Of a stretch of 64,000 nt of DNA, positions 8,355 through 23,107 are shown in pieces. Source of the DNA: CAVVUC01 sp963751395 (lineage in GTDB: Bacteria > Verrucomicrobiota > Verrucomicrobiia > Chthoniobacterales > Chthoniobacteraceae); assembly GCA_963751395.1 (NCBI GenBank), contig CAVVUC010000002.1, positions 1,674,001 to 1,738,000 on the forward strand, read 5' to 3'. The number at the start of each line of letters is the position of its first letter. The first letter of the stretch is position 1. Under the pieces are notes generated by a model. The model had not been told where the DNA came from, did no database searches, and saw only the letters and a list, made by a program, of their open reading frames with translations. A program made the position numbers and the translations under genes.

Positions 8355-9351
8355 GGAGTGGGTGGGAGGAGGAAATAGGTCTGCATCGGTGCGCGGCCCT
8401 TGAGTTCGATGAGGCCGCGGGGCTCAAAGTTGAAGCGACCCTGGAGTCGCTCGAAAACGGTGTCGCTTACATGCACACAACCGGGGATGCCGTGGGATTC
8501 GAGCCGGCTCGCCGTGTTCACGGTTTCGCCCCAGATGTCGTAGATGAATTTCCGAATGCCGATGACGCCGGCGATGACGCGGCCGGTGTGCAAGCCGACA
8601 CGCAGACTCAATCCGTTGAATTCAGGATTCAGTTCGCGCACTCTCTCCTGCATGGCCAAAGCGAACGTGGCCATCGATTCGAGATGATCGGGGCGCGGTT
8701 CCGGGAGTCCTCCGGCGACCATGTAGGCGTCGCCGATGGTTTTGATTTTCTCCAGGCCATGCTCCTCGGCGAGTTCGTCGAAGCTGGAGAAGACGCGGTT
8801 CAGCAGTTCGATCAACTCCGTCGGCGATAGCCGCTCCGACAGGGCGGTGAAGCCGACGATGTCCGTGAAGAGCACCGACACATCGTCGAAGCCCTCCGCG
8901 ATGATCCCTGCCTGTTGCTTGAGTTTCGCGGCGATGGATGCGGGCAGCACGTTGAGCAGCAGGCGTTCGTTTTCGCGGTGCAGACGGTCGAGCGTGAGGT
9001 GGGTCTGCACGCGGGCGAGGAGTTCGTGGGCGTTGAAGGGTTTGGCCACGTAATCCACGGCACCCAGTTCGAAGCCGCGCACGATGTCTGCGGTCTCGTT
9101 TTTCGAGGTGAGGAAAATGAGCGGGATTTCGCGCCATTGGGTCGAGGCCTTGATGTGCGCGCAGGTCTCGAAGCCGTCCATCTCGGGCATCATCACGTCG
9201 AGCAGGATCAGGTCGGGGCGGATGCGATCGAGGACTTCGAGCGCCTGCCGGCCATTGGTGGCGACGCTCACCTGATAGCCGTGCTCTTTGAGGATGGAAC
9301 TCAGCGCGAGAATGTTCGGCGGAGCGTCCTCGACGATCAGGATGCGCGCGC

Positions 9352-9355
<4 letters not shown>
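8351..9355 (-). CDS. Response regulator with class III adenylate/guanylate cyclase output
   Basis: A 334-residue two-domain signalling protein. Residues about 1-125 form a receiver domain with an acidic pocket (ILIVED) and the phospho-acceptor Asp in LILLDVMMPEMDG; the conserved Lys is in VAKPF. A class III cyclase catalytic domain follows, with FTDIVGFT (metal-binding Asp), KTIGDAYM, and DIWGETVNTASRLES carrying the transition-state Asn and Arg. The Lys and Asp at the base-recognition positions favour ATP, so cAMP is the likely product. The start overlaps the stop of the upstream hybrid kinase by 4 bp, so phosphorylation from that kinase is the obvious input. The protein is probably cytoplasmic, since no membrane segment is seen. 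Confidence 0.9.
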
Positions 9356-12997
<3,642 letters not shown>

Positions 12998-13169
12998 AGA
13001 AATTGAGGCGGACCGGATCGCGCCCGCAGCTCCGTACACGTCTGATGAGCGAGGCGCGGTCGCGCGATCCGCGCCACACGGGCTGAAATCCGCTCACGGG
13101 AATTGGCTGGAGTCTTCGGCATCACGTCGATCCAAGCCAGATTAGGATGTCTGCCTCGGACGGGGCAAG

Positions 13170-14453
13170 CTATTGCAGCGGACCGGGGAGCGCCTTGGGC
13201 ATGACATTCACACCGCTCGCTGCGAGAGCCTGCGCGGCCATGGGCGACGCGACGCCGGTGATCATGACGGTGTAGGCGGTGGCGGGGGTGCTGAATTTTT
13301 TCGCCTTCAGTGCGGTGATGAATTTCTCGGCCATCGGCGTCCAAGCCACGTAATCCCACTGGATCGGGACAACCACGGTGCCATCATTGGTCTGGCAGAC
13401 CGGCAGACCGTTGAGATGAGTAATGCGCGTGATCCGGGCATTGGCGTTCAGGTTCGCCATGATCTGGACGCTCTGCTGACAGGCGAGGGCATCGTGCTCG
13501 TTCTGGCTGGTGGCGGCCTGACGGATGAACCCGGCCTGACCGGGGATGTTGCCGAGCTGCGCGAGAGCGGCGACCAGGATCGTCTGGGTCGTGGGCGAAA
13601 TGGCGCTGTTGTTCAGGAAGGCGTTGGCGTCCGCGCGGGACACGCCCATGTCATTTGTGAGCAGGCCAAAATTCATCAGGCGCAGATCCGCCGGGCTCTT
13701 GTCGCGCAGAGAATCCTGCAGCGTCGCCGTCCAGTTGAGCCCGGAGAGCGCCGCGCCGGCCCCGCCGGAGACGGCCGCAATTCCCACGTTCACGGCAAAT
13801 TTCCCTGCGAAAGCCGGCCACGCGACCTTGTTCAACTCCTTCTGGAAGACTTCATTCTTGCTGTAGGGATCGACGCCGAGCTTGAGCGCGATGTCGCGTT
13901 TGGTCTTGGAAAACCCGCTTACATTCGCCAGGGCATTGCCCGCTCCGGCACCGGATTCGCCGTCTTCAGCGACCTGCTTTACGGCCTGTCCCGCGCGATT
14001 CAGGAAACCCCAGATGCCTTGGGGAACGCTGGAGATCGTGGACACGGGATCGGTGACAAGATCCTGTGCGGCGCTGAGCGGGGCCTCCGCCGCCTTCGCT
14101 GCGGCCTGTGTGAACTCATCCGTCTGCGACATCGCTTGCAGCCTGGCGATTCCGTTTATTTCCGCGACGCGGCGCATCAGCATCTGGTTGCCGTCGGCTT
14201 CAAAGACGCCGTAGTCCGAGTCGATGGTGTAGTGGTTCGCGCCGGAGTACGTCGGCACGGGATTTCGCACCGTAAAGTTCGGTCCCTGCAAATACTGCGG
14301 TTGCAGGATCTCGCTGGCGTTGAGAACCGGCAGTGGTTCGTAGGCGGCGGGCGATGAAGCTGCGGCTGCCGGCGGCGCTTGAACCTGCGCGTGCAGAGGA
14401 ACCGCAGCGGCAAGGATGGTGGCAGTGACGAGCAGGAGGGATGTTGGTTTCAT
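13170..14453 (-). CDS. Secreted protein of unknown function
   Basis: About 427 residues, starting with a clear signal peptide (MKPTSLLLVTATILAAAVPL followed by HAQ). The mature part opens with an Ala/Pro-rich linker. A long, mostly helical and Ala-rich region follows, including a glycine-rich hydrophobic stretch (GKFAVNVGIAAVSGGAGAAL). A C-terminal part has VTHLNGL-like and VVVPIQWDYVAW strands. I do not recognise the family. The ATG at 14453 is chosen because the signal peptide begins there. The leader upstream is A/C rich without an SD sequence, and one copy of the hairpin repeat lies 57 bp upstream. It is probably periplasmic or exported. Confidence 0.75.
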   Translation of the reverse strand: MKPTSLLLVTATILAAAVPLHAQVQAPPAAAASSPAAYEPLPVLNASEILQPQYLQGPNFTVRNPVPTYSGANHYTIDSDYGVFEADGNQMLMRRVAEINGIARLQAMSQTDEFTQAAAKAAEAPLSAAQDLVTDPVSTISSVPQGIWGFLNRAGQAVKQVAEDGESGAGAGNALANVSGFSKTKRDIALKLGVDPYSKNEVFQKELNKVAWPAFAGKFAVNVGIAAVSGGAGAALSGLNWTATLQDSLRDKSPADLRLMNFGLLTNDMGVSRADANAFLNNSAISPTTQTILVAALAQLGNIPGQAGFIRQAATSQNEHDALACQQSVQIMANLNANARITRITHLNGLPVCQTNDGTVVVPIQWDYVAWTPMAEKFITALKAKKFSTPATAYTVMITGVASPMAAQALAASGVNVMPKALPGPLQ

Positions 14454-14509
14454 AGGATGGTTTGGAGGTTGGATGTTAAGGTTTTGACGGCTGTTCATGA
14501 TTGGCGCCT

Positions 14510-14562
14510 CGCTGGTGAAGTCGCGGGCCGCCGTCGTGGGAGACGGCCCGCGCGTTTCACAA
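14510..14562. repeat. Intergenic hairpin repeat, copy A
   Basis: Palindromic element seen four times in this window. On the plus strand it starts CGCTGGTGAAGTCGCGGGCC and ends GGCCCGCGCGTTTCACAA, with a short variable loop. The arms GTGAA and TTCAC plus the GC core form the stem. The element overlaps the stop codon of the methyltransferase gene and ends 57 bp before the next start. Confidence 0.85.
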
Positions 14563-16215
14563 GGTTAGTTCCTTCTGCTCGCCGTGGCTTTCGGCCTTTG
14601 CCTTTTTGTAGCCGGTGTCCGGCTCGTAGTCGGGATGCTCCGCGCGCTGCGTCTTATTGAGCAAGCCTTCGATGGTGAGCAACTGCAATCGCGCATACTT
14701 CTTCCCGTTCGGGCTTTCGTAAAACCCGGCGGCGGCGGCTTCGGTGAGCATCGCCTTGGTCGGCGCGGCGAGGGTGATGAAAAGGCCGATGTCCGCCTTG
14801 TCGCGCGCGAGCGTCGCGATGAGATCCTTCACCATCGCCGGGCCGACGTTCTCGCCGCCCTTCACGCTGATGAGCGCGGTGTGGACTTCCTTCCGGTCGA
14901 GGTCGCGGAAATAGCGGATGCCGTCGATGCCCGTGTCCGCGCCTTTCTTCTTGCCCTGCCACGGCTGCGCCTCGTCGATGAGCGACACGGCCCACCATTG
15001 GAACTGATACTTGTCGCGCCGGGCGAGGTCGCGGGCGCTTTCGAGGTCCTTGGGCGTGCCGATGACTTCGTATTGCAGCCGCCGCTGGCCCTCCTCGCCA
15101 AACGACTCGGGGAAGGCTTTCTTCAAGCGCGATTCGATGAGCGCGATGGCGAGGCAGGTGATGTCGATGCCGATCCACTTGCGCCCGAGCTTCTGCGCGG
15201 CATGGACGGCAGTGCCGCAGCCGCAGAAGGGATCAAGCACCACATCGCCTTTGTTGCTGCTGGCGGAAATGATGCGCTCCAAAAGCGCGAGCGGCTTTTG
15301 TGTGGGGTAGCCGAGGCGCTCTTGGGCTTGGGAGTTGATAGGAGAGATGTCCGTCCAAATCGTGCCCATCACGCCGCCCTCCATTTCGTCAAGATAGCGT
15401 TTCAACTGCGGGCGCTTGGTAATGTCTAACTCGCCAGATTTGGTTCGCGGATACCAAATGCGTCCTTCCGCATCGAGCTTCGTCATCGTTTCGAGCGAGT
15501 AACGCCAGCCTTTTTCGGGAGATGGGAAACCTTTCCAAACGTACATCATGTTGGGCCGCAGATTCGGACTCGTCATGTTGTCGAGTCGGTAAACGCCACG
15601 CCCGTCCTCATCATTGAAGCGATATTTTGCCGCGCGATACTCTTCCGAGTGCTCGTCACGCGGCGTGTTCCAGGTGAAGCGCTCGCTTTTCGTATAAAAG
15701 AAAATCGAGTCCGCAACCCGGCTCCAAGTCTTGCTGTCGCTATGCGTGGTAGTGCGTTTCCAAACAATCTCGTTGCGGTAGTTCTCCTTCGCGAAAACTG
15801 AATCGAGGACCAGCTTGAGATAATGCGATGCGGTCGGGTCGCAGTGGAGATAGACGGAGCCGGTCGGCTTGAGAACGCGGTGTATCTCCAAAAGACGCGA
15901 GGCCATCATCACGAGATAGGCCGTCATGTCGTTCCGACCGAGGAACGCGATGAGCGCGTTCATCATTTGCGAAAGCTCGGTGTTCTTCTGCTTCAAGAGG
16001 TCGTCGAGTTCCGTCTCGGCTTGGTCGCCCCACGACCATGAGTCTTTGAACGCTTCGATTTGGGCTTCGCTTTTCAGGCCCTTCGGCGACTTGAAGAGCA
16101 GGTTGTAATCGCGCTTCGAGTTGAACGGCGGATCGAGGTAGATGAGGTCAACGGATTCGTCTTTGAGATGCTCACGGAGCACCTGCAAATTGTCGCCGTA
16201 GTAGAGTTGATTCAT
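14557..16215 (-). CDS. DNA methyltransferase fused to an Mrr-like nuclease domain
   Basis: About 552 residues. The N-terminal part is a beta-class N4/N6 amino-methyltransferase: catalytic motif IV LDPPFN near residue 28 comes before SAM-binding motif I DPFCGCGTA near 325, followed by GRKWIGIDI. After a linker, the C-terminal part (about 400-550) has GADTGIDGIRYF then TALISVKGG, the D...xVK pattern of PD-(D/E)xK Mrr-type nucleases, in which the middle acidic residue is often replaced. No separate restriction gene is adjacent, so this may be a single-chain modification/restriction protein or an orphan methylase with a sensing domain. The ATG at 16215 is preferred; a TTG 15 bp upstream is possible. 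The stop lies inside hairpin repeat A. Confidence 0.9.
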   Translation of the reverse strand: MNQLYYGDNLQVLREHLKDESVDLIYLDPPFNSKRDYNLLFKSPKGLKSEAQIEAFKDSWSWGDQAETELDDLLKQKNTELSQMMNALIAFLGRNDMTAYLVMMASRLLEIHRVLKPTGSVYLHCDPTASHYLKLVLDSVFAKENYRNEIVWKRTTTHSDSKTWSRVADSIFFYTKSERFTWNTPRDEHSEEYRAAKYRFNDEDGRGVYRLDNMTSPNLRPNMMYVWKGFPSPEKGWRYSLETMTKLDAEGRIWYPRTKSGELDITKRPQLKRYLDEMEGGVMGTIWTDISPINSQAQERLGYPTQKPLALLERIISASSNKGDVVLDPFCGCGTAVHAAQKLGRKWIGIDITCLAIALIESRLKKAFPESFGEEGQRRLQYEVIGTPKDLESARDLARRDKYQFQWWAVSLIDEAQPWQGKKKGADTGIDGIRYFRDLDRKEVHTALISVKGGENVGPAMVKDLIATLARDKADIGLFITLAAPTKAMLTEAAAAGFYESPNGKKYARLQLLTIEGLLNKTQRAEHPDYEPDTGYKKAKAESHGEQKELTL

Positions 16216-16268
16216 GTGGCTGCTGTTCAACGATGCGTAGATTACACAAAACTGCCCGGAAGGGCTGC

Positions 16269-17228
16269 TTATTTCGGCGAAGGCGCTTCCGGGGCTTCAT
16301 GTTTGCCCGTCGGGAAGAGGAACGTGAGGTTCACGCGGATGCCCCATTCCGGTCCGCCGGAGGGCGACGTCGCGTAGTAGCGCCAGCCGAGCTGGAGGGC
16401 CATGGGTTGCGCGCCGATTTTGAAGACCTGCTGGATCGACACGTTGATCGGCACCGTCCACTGGCTGTTCTCCCAGTCATAGGTGGATTCCGTGTTCACG
16501 ATGAAGCTGGTGTGCGTCTTCGTGGTGTAATTGATGAAGGGCTGGAGATAGGCCGCGTTGATGTTCTGCTCGTTGCTGTCGCCGCCCAGGCTCCAGATCT
16601 GGTTGGCGAGCATGCCGATGGTCCAGTTTCCCGGTTGCGCGAGCACGACAAACGTCGGCCCGAGGCCCCACTTTTCCGGCCCGAGTTGACTGTTCGTGGC
16701 TGTGGGATAGTACCCGACCGGGCCGACGCCCCAGATGATGCCGTTCCAGGGTTCCTTGGGTGAGAGGAAAAAGCTCTGCGTGGTATTGCCGAGACCGCTC
16801 TGTGAACGATTCTGCGGATGGTTGCGGACTGCCTGATTGTAGAGTTTCCGTCCGGCATTCTCAACCGCGCCGCGCTCCGATGGCGGATACTGGTCGAGAA
16901 TCTTCTTCGGCACGCCGGGAAACGGCGGAACATCCACATAATAAACGTCGGTCTGCGAAATCACCGGCAGGATGGTGCGGAGGATGAGGTTCCAGTCCTT
17001 GCCGATCGAGATCGGGATGACCGGCTGGATATTGAGCGTGTACTTATAGCCTTCGTTCGTTGGCCCCATCTTGAAGTCCCAGTTCGACTGGAAGGGCACG
17101 CTAATCAGGTTGGAGATGGGATTGTTCAGTTTTTTGGCGAGTTCGGCGGCTTCATCGGCTTCGGGTTCAGCGGCGAAGGTTTTTGCCGCGAAGGCGAGGG
17201 TGAGTGACATGAGAATGGGTAGTTTCAT
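16269..17228 (-). CDS. Outer-membrane beta-barrel-like protein with signal peptide
   Basis: A 319-residue protein with an N-terminal signal peptide (MKLPILMSLTLAFAAKTFAA). The mature part is rich in alternating aromatic strands typical of an outer-membrane channel, for example YKYTLNIQPVIPISIG, WNLILRTILPVISQ and ALQLGWRYYATSPSGG, and it ends with a hydrophobic strand (WGIRVNLTFLFPTGK). It resembles the transporter-like exported proteins often labelled 'neuromedin U' in bacterial genomes; that assignment is from memory of the family. It lies 28 bp downstream of hairpin repeat B in the envelope cluster, next to a sulfatase. Substrate unknown. Confidence 0.8.
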   Translation of the reverse strand: MKLPILMSLTLAFAAKTFAAEPEADEAAELAKKLNNPISNLISVPFQSNWDFKMGPTNEGYKYTLNIQPVIPISIGKDWNLILRTILPVISQTDVYYVDVPPFPGVPKKILDQYPPSERGAVENAGRKLYNQAVRNHPQNRSQSGLGNTTQSFFLSPKEPWNGIIWGVGPVGYYPTATNSQLGPEKWGLGPTFVVLAQPGNWTIGMLANQIWSLGGDSNEQNINAAYLQPFINYTTKTHTSFIVNTESTYDWENSQWTVPINVSIQQVFKIGAQPMALQLGWRYYATSPSGGPEWGIRVNLTFLFPTGKHEAPEAPSPK

Positions 17229-17255
17229 GATGGCGTGTTTGTTGGTTGTTATTTC

Positions 17256-17310
17256 GCTGGTGAAGTCGCGGGCCGCCTCTTGCGAAGCGGTCCGCGCGTT
17301 TCACAATCGA
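17256..17310. repeat. Intergenic hairpin repeat, copy B
   Basis: Second copy of the element, 14 bp after the sulfatase stop and 28 bp before the start of the outer-membrane protein gene. One arm has a GTCC variant where the other copies have GCCC, giving one mismatch in the stem; the loop differs from the other copies. Confidence 0.85.
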
Positions 17311-17323
17311 AACGCGGTTTTAC

Positions 17324-18958
17324 TTAGTTGCCGCTGCCCTTGCTGGCGGTTTCGGCTTGCTGCATCCGTTTCGCCATCTCCGCTTTCACAGCGTCGAGGT
17401 TGAAGCTCGCGCCGGTTTGCATCGGCGGGAATTCGAGGAAGGTCTGGAGTTCCTTGCCGATCACCTGCTGGACGAACACGAAGCGCCAGAATTGGAACTT
17501 GAACCAATCGAAGTATTGCTGGGCTCCGTCTTTTGTCCCGTTGTTGGGCCAGCCCAGGCGCTCGAACGGATCGAGGCGCAGGTTGGTGATGTACGGCACG
17601 TCCACATGGTTCTTTACACCCAACCAACCTTGGGGCTGATCAATGAAACGGAACTTGTAGTCGTCGATGCGAACCGCGCCAACGGTGCTTTCGCCGAGGT
17701 AGAAGATTTCATGGCGCGTGGACGGACCTTTGCCGGTGATCAAAGCCGTCTGGTTGTAGCCGTCCAGATGGTTCTTGTAAGTCCGGTCGCCGATTTTCAC
17801 ACCCTTGAGCAAATCCTCTGTGATGGTGGTGTTGCCGGCGGCGGCGAGGAAGGTGGGGAACCAGTCCAAGCCGGACATGAGGCCGTTCTGCACGGTGTCC
17901 GCCGGAACCTTGCCGGGCCAGCGCAGGATGCAGGGAACGCGGAAGCCGCCTTCCATGACGGTGCCTTTGCACTGCGCGAACGGCGTCGTTCCGCCATCGG
18001 GCCAGGTGAAGCTTTCGGTGCCGTTGTCGGTGGTGAAGACGACGATGGTGTTGTCGTCCTCCCCCATGTCCTTGAGCTTCTGCAGCACGAGGCCGATGTC
18101 GTCATCAAGCTGGGCCATGCCGGCTTCCTGTTCCGACCAGCCGTTCTCGGAGTTCCGCATCTTCTCGTACTTCTCGGAGAGGTGGGTGACAATGTGCATG
18201 CGGGTCGGGTTGAGCCAGCAGAAGAACGGCTTGCCGTCCTTCTTGGCCTTGTCCATGAAATTGATGGCGAAGTCGCGGATCTCGTTGTCCACGGTCTTCA
18301 TCCTTTCGGGATAAAGCGTGCCGGCGTCCTCGATCTTTTGTTTGCCGATCTTGCCCCAGCGCGGCATCTCCGTCGGGTCATCCTTGTCGGTCGCCCAACT
18401 GTGGACCATGTTGCGCGGCCCGACTTTGTCCAACAACTCCTGCGGGTAGTTCGGATGCGCCGGGTCTTCCATCGCGTCGAGGTGATAGAGGTAACCGAAG
18501 AACTCGTCGAAGCCGTGGACGGTGGGCAGGAATTCATTGCGGTCGCCGAGATGGTTCTTGCCGAACTGGCCGGTGGCGTAACCCTGGGCTTTGAGCGCGG
18601 TGGCAAGCGTGCAGGCTTCGGCGGGGAGGCCGGTCTTGGCACCCGCCTGGCCGACCGTGGTCATGCCCGTGCGGATGGGCAACTGGCCGGTGATGAAATT
18701 CGCGCAACCCGCCGTGCAGCTCGCCTCGGCGTAATAGTCGGTGAACAACATGCCTTCCTTGGCCATCTTGTCGAGGTTGGGCGTCCTGCCTGCCATCATG
18801 CCGCGATGGTAGGCGCCGATGTTCCACATGCCGATGTCATCGCCCATGATAAACAGGATGTTGGGTTTCTTGTCCGCCGCGTGCAGGGGGACGGCGGCGC
18901 ACAAGAGCGCAGCCGTGCCCGCAAGGAGCGACAAGCCGTTAATTAGCTTTCTTTTCAT
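17324..18958 (-). CDS. Secreted sulfatase with altered signature motif
   Basis: Formylglycine-dependent sulfatase family, predicted to hydrolyse sulfate esters in the periplasm or outside. It has 544 residues with signal peptide MKRKLINGLSLLAGTAALLC and cleavage near HAADKK. Metal-binding DD follows at about 40-41 (KPNILFIMGDD), and TTDNGTESF and CKGTVMEGGFRVPCILRWPG are typical later motifs. The modification site normally reads C-x-(P/A)-x-R; here it is C81-T-A-G-C85, so the conserved Arg is replaced by Cys (TGC instead of CGC-type codon). This Arg is important for formylglycine generation, so activity is doubtful. The paralogue at 24735-26420 keeps the full motif. The leader upstream is CAA-rich and has no SD. 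Confidence 0.92.
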   Translation of the reverse strand: MKRKLINGLSLLAGTAALLCAAVPLHAADKKPNILFIMGDDIGMWNIGAYHRGMMAGRTPNLDKMAKEGMLFTDYYAEASCTAGCANFITGQLPIRTGMTTVGQAGAKTGLPAEACTLATALKAQGYATGQFGKNHLGDRNEFLPTVHGFDEFFGYLYHLDAMEDPAHPNYPQELLDKVGPRNMVHSWATDKDDPTEMPRWGKIGKQKIEDAGTLYPERMKTVDNEIRDFAINFMDKAKKDGKPFFCWLNPTRMHIVTHLSEKYEKMRNSENGWSEQEAGMAQLDDDIGLVLQKLKDMGEDDNTIVVFTTDNGTESFTWPDGGTTPFAQCKGTVMEGGFRVPCILRWPGKVPADTVQNGLMSGLDWFPTFLAAAGNTTITEDLLKGVKIGDRTYKNHLDGYNQTALITGKGPSTRHEIFYLGESTVGAVRIDDYKFRFIDQPQGWLGVKNHVDVPYITNLRLDPFERLGWPNNGTKDGAQQYFDWFKFQFWRFVFVQQVIGKELQTFLEFPPMQTGASFNLDAVKAEMAKRMQQAETASKGSGN

Positions 18959-19160
18959 TTGTTTCTGTATTTCTGTTTTTGTTTTGTTTTGGTTTTACTG
19001 CTTTGGTTTCCCGCTTTCGCGGAAAAGGTTTGTTTCGGTGGAGTTCCCGCGCTTTCCTTTTTACCAACGACGGACGACGGTGGTTCCGTAAGGGCCGTAG
19101 TGGACAACTGTCGGGCCGTAAACGGGGGGGTGATAGTAAGCGCCGTAGGGAGCATACCGG
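18959..19160. repeat. Duplicated sulfatase leader region, copy 1
   Basis: About 200 bp immediately upstream of the sulfatase at 17324-18958. It is highly similar to 26421-26616 upstream of the second sulfatase. It includes the T-rich (CAA-rich on the minus strand) leader, a GC hairpin (CCGCTTTCGCGG), and the tail of a gene that is complete only in the other copy. The first 30 codons of the two sulfatases are also near identical, so the duplication extends into both genes. Confidence 0.85.
19061..19160 (-). pseudogene. 3' fragment of the exported-protein gene found intact at 26517-27170
   Basis: Reading the minus strand to the stop at 19061-19063 gives about 33 codons matching the C-terminus of the intact gene (APYGAYYHPPVYGPTVVHYG then PYGTT and RRW). 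Similarity stops abruptly at 19160. It was carried here with the duplicated sulfatase leader and has no start. Confidence 0.75.
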
Positions 19161-19238
19161 TTGGTTGTTGCCGCTCATGCCGGTGTTCGACCTTTGTTTC
19201 TGATTTTGAGGGTTGCTGGAGGGCACCGCGCCGTCGGT

Positions 19239-20129
19239 TCATGGTCTTGTTCCTTTGTTGGCTTTGGCCGTTTCATTTCCGACTCGCCGTCCGGGTTTGA
19301 AGAAATCGAGCACAGCTTTGGTCTTCGTCTGGCCTGCGGGCGCTCCGAAGCCGGCAGCTTTGGCCGCGCCGAAGAATCGGCAAGCCAGCGCCCGCGCCTC
19401 GGTATCGGTCTCCGCCCATGCTTTGGCGGAAAGTTCGAGCACGTCCTGAGTCCGGCCATCCTTCTGCAGATGCCAGAGTTCAACGGTCACGTTTTCCGGA
19501 AAGCCCTGGAGCTTCCACTGCTGACGCCAGACCCGGGCATCAACCGGGCCGTAGAGCCTCAAGCTTTTCCAGTCGAAATCTTTCATTCGCGCCATCACCA
19601 GTTTTCGTTGCGTCTCATCGAAAATCTCAGCCACCGCCACTTGTCCGGCGGCGACCTTTGGCACAAGGCCTTTGGCCCAGGAAGCGTGGTCCACCGAGCG
19701 CGAGAGGGTGGGTCGGTTTTCATTGGTCCAGTCCTGCTCGGGCTGGATTGCCCGCTCCGCGTCGCTCAACGCAGTCGCCCCGTCGATCGCACGGAGCTTC
19801 ACGGTGGATTCCCCTGGTCCGCCCTCCTTTTGGCGGGCGCGGAGGATCAGATCGTTCGCTTCCAGTGCCCGGTCGGCAGTGTCGAAAAAACAGACGATTT
19901 GTTTCACGGAGCGATGTTCATCCAGCTTTAGCGCCTTCATGGCCTGCTCCGCGTTTGCCGCATTCACGAAGAGTTTGATTTCGTTCTTCCTGACCTGCGG
20001 GGATGGACCTGGAAGTTGTGCCCCTGAAAGCGATGTCCTGACCAGAACCAGGCCCAGCGCCAAGGCGAGCCCAAGAAGCCGCGGGCCGCTGCGAGCGAAC
20101 CCGATCGGAATTGGAATGTTACTTCTCAT
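19239..20129 (-). CDS. Secreted CYTH-like protein
   Basis: A 296-residue protein with an N-terminal hydrophobic segment (LLGLALALGLVLV) that looks like a signal peptide or anchor. Residues about 48-110 resemble a CYTH (CyaB / thiamine triphosphatase) domain: KNEIKLFV at the first strand, CFFDTADRALEANDLILRAR, then STVKLRAIDG, i.e. the E-x-K and alternating R/K strands of the triphosphate tunnel. CYTH enzymes bind triphosphates with metal and are usually cytoplasmic, so an exported member is unusual. The rest is a charged domain with ELSAKAWAETDTEARALACR. The start overlaps the end of the PLD gene by 11 bp, which implies co-transcription. Enzymatic function is not proven. Confidence 0.7.
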   Translation of the reverse strand: MRSNIPIPIGFARSGPRLLGLALALGLVLVRTSLSGAQLPGPSPQVRKNEIKLFVNAANAEQAMKALKLDEHRSVKQIVCFFDTADRALEANDLILRARQKEGGPGESTVKLRAIDGATALSDAERAIQPEQDWTNENRPTLSRSVDHASWAKGLVPKVAAGQVAVAEIFDETQRKLVMARMKDFDWKSLRLYGPVDARVWRQQWKLQGFPENVTVELWHLQKDGRTQDVLELSAKAWAETDTEARALACRFFGAAKAAGFGAPAGQTKTKAVLDFFKPGRRVGNETAKANKGTRP

Positions 20130-21143
20130 GCTTCTTGTGCCTCACCGCATTTTCATCCACGTCGAGTGCGAGCTGGGAGGCGCTGCCTTCGGTGCGGTCT
20201 TCGAGGTCGCGGAAGAGGCCTTCGTCGGAGAGATCGAGCGGGTGCGAGTTCTCCCAGTCGTGCCTGGCGACTTCGTGGAGGCGCTCCACGATGTCCGTCG
20301 TCATAGACCTCGATGGCCAGTTCGCGCCGGTCGTCGAAGCTGCCGGGGGCAAGGTTGATCGAGCCGACGATCGCGCGCACGCCGTCGGCCAGGAGCATCT
20401 TGCCGTGAAGTTTCAGGTGCTTGAGCTTGTGGATCTTGATGCCCACATCGTCCATGATGCGCAGGCCGCCGACGCCTTCGATGAGCTTCTCCTTTTTCAA
20501 GCGAATGCGGCGGGCGCGCCATGATGTGGACCTTCACGCCGCGGACCGCGGCGCGGACGAGCCGCTCGATGATCACGGCGTCCTGGTAGCGTTCGTTCTG
20601 GACGAAGAGCGTGTGCTTGGCGTCGTCGATGAGACGGGCGATGCGCTCGCGTCCATTGCCGCGGCACCAGATGAGGTGGGCGTGCTCGCCGGGCTTGAAG
20701 TCCTTGCGGTGCCAGTCGGCATCGAAGCCGGCGATGACTTCATCGACCTCGTGTTGGTGCGTAGTGACGATGGCGTAGTCGCGGGTCTCGGTGAGGTTCT
20801 TCGTCTCCCAGTTGAGCGATTTCACGAAGGCGGTCTCGTCGTCCACGACCATGGATTTCTCGTGCGTGATGCCGAAGTCGGGGTTGCTGTCCTTGACCTC
20901 GATGCCGGCCTTTTCGAGCGCCTTGCGGGTTTCCTCGTTTTCGTCCTCGCCGCTGCGGCGCGCGGCATTGAGCATGACCTGGACTTTCACCCCGCGTTCT
21001 TGTGCGGCGATGACGGCCTTGATCAAGTCCGGATCGGAGAAGATGAACATTTTGACGCGGACGGATTTCTTCGCGGCGTTGATGGCGTCGAGGATCGGCT
21101 TTCCGGTGTCGTCGGGGAGAACAATGAGGGAGCGGTGGGACAT
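20119..21143 (-). CDS. Phospholipase D / cardiolipin synthase-like protein, two frameshifts
   Basis: PLD-superfamily protein of about 340 residues when repaired. It has two HKD motifs: THEKSMVVDD in the first half and KLHGKMLLADGVRAIVGS in the second, as in phosphatidyltransferases such as cardiolipin synthases or PLD-type hydrolases. No signal peptide or TM is visible. The frame is broken twice by what look like one-base insertions: near 20493-20500 (run of T/A) and at the CC 20295-20296. The protein then ends VDENAVRHKKHEK. Both conserved motifs are intact, so sequencing error is as likely as decay. It sits between the ABC exporter and the secreted CYTH gene. Confidence 0.85.
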
Positions 21144-21166
21144 GGTGGTGAGGGATGAAGGATGAA

Positions 21167-23077
<1,911 letters not shown>

Positions 23078-23107
23078 GCAAAAGATGCGCGCAGCTTCGG
23101 GTTCGTC

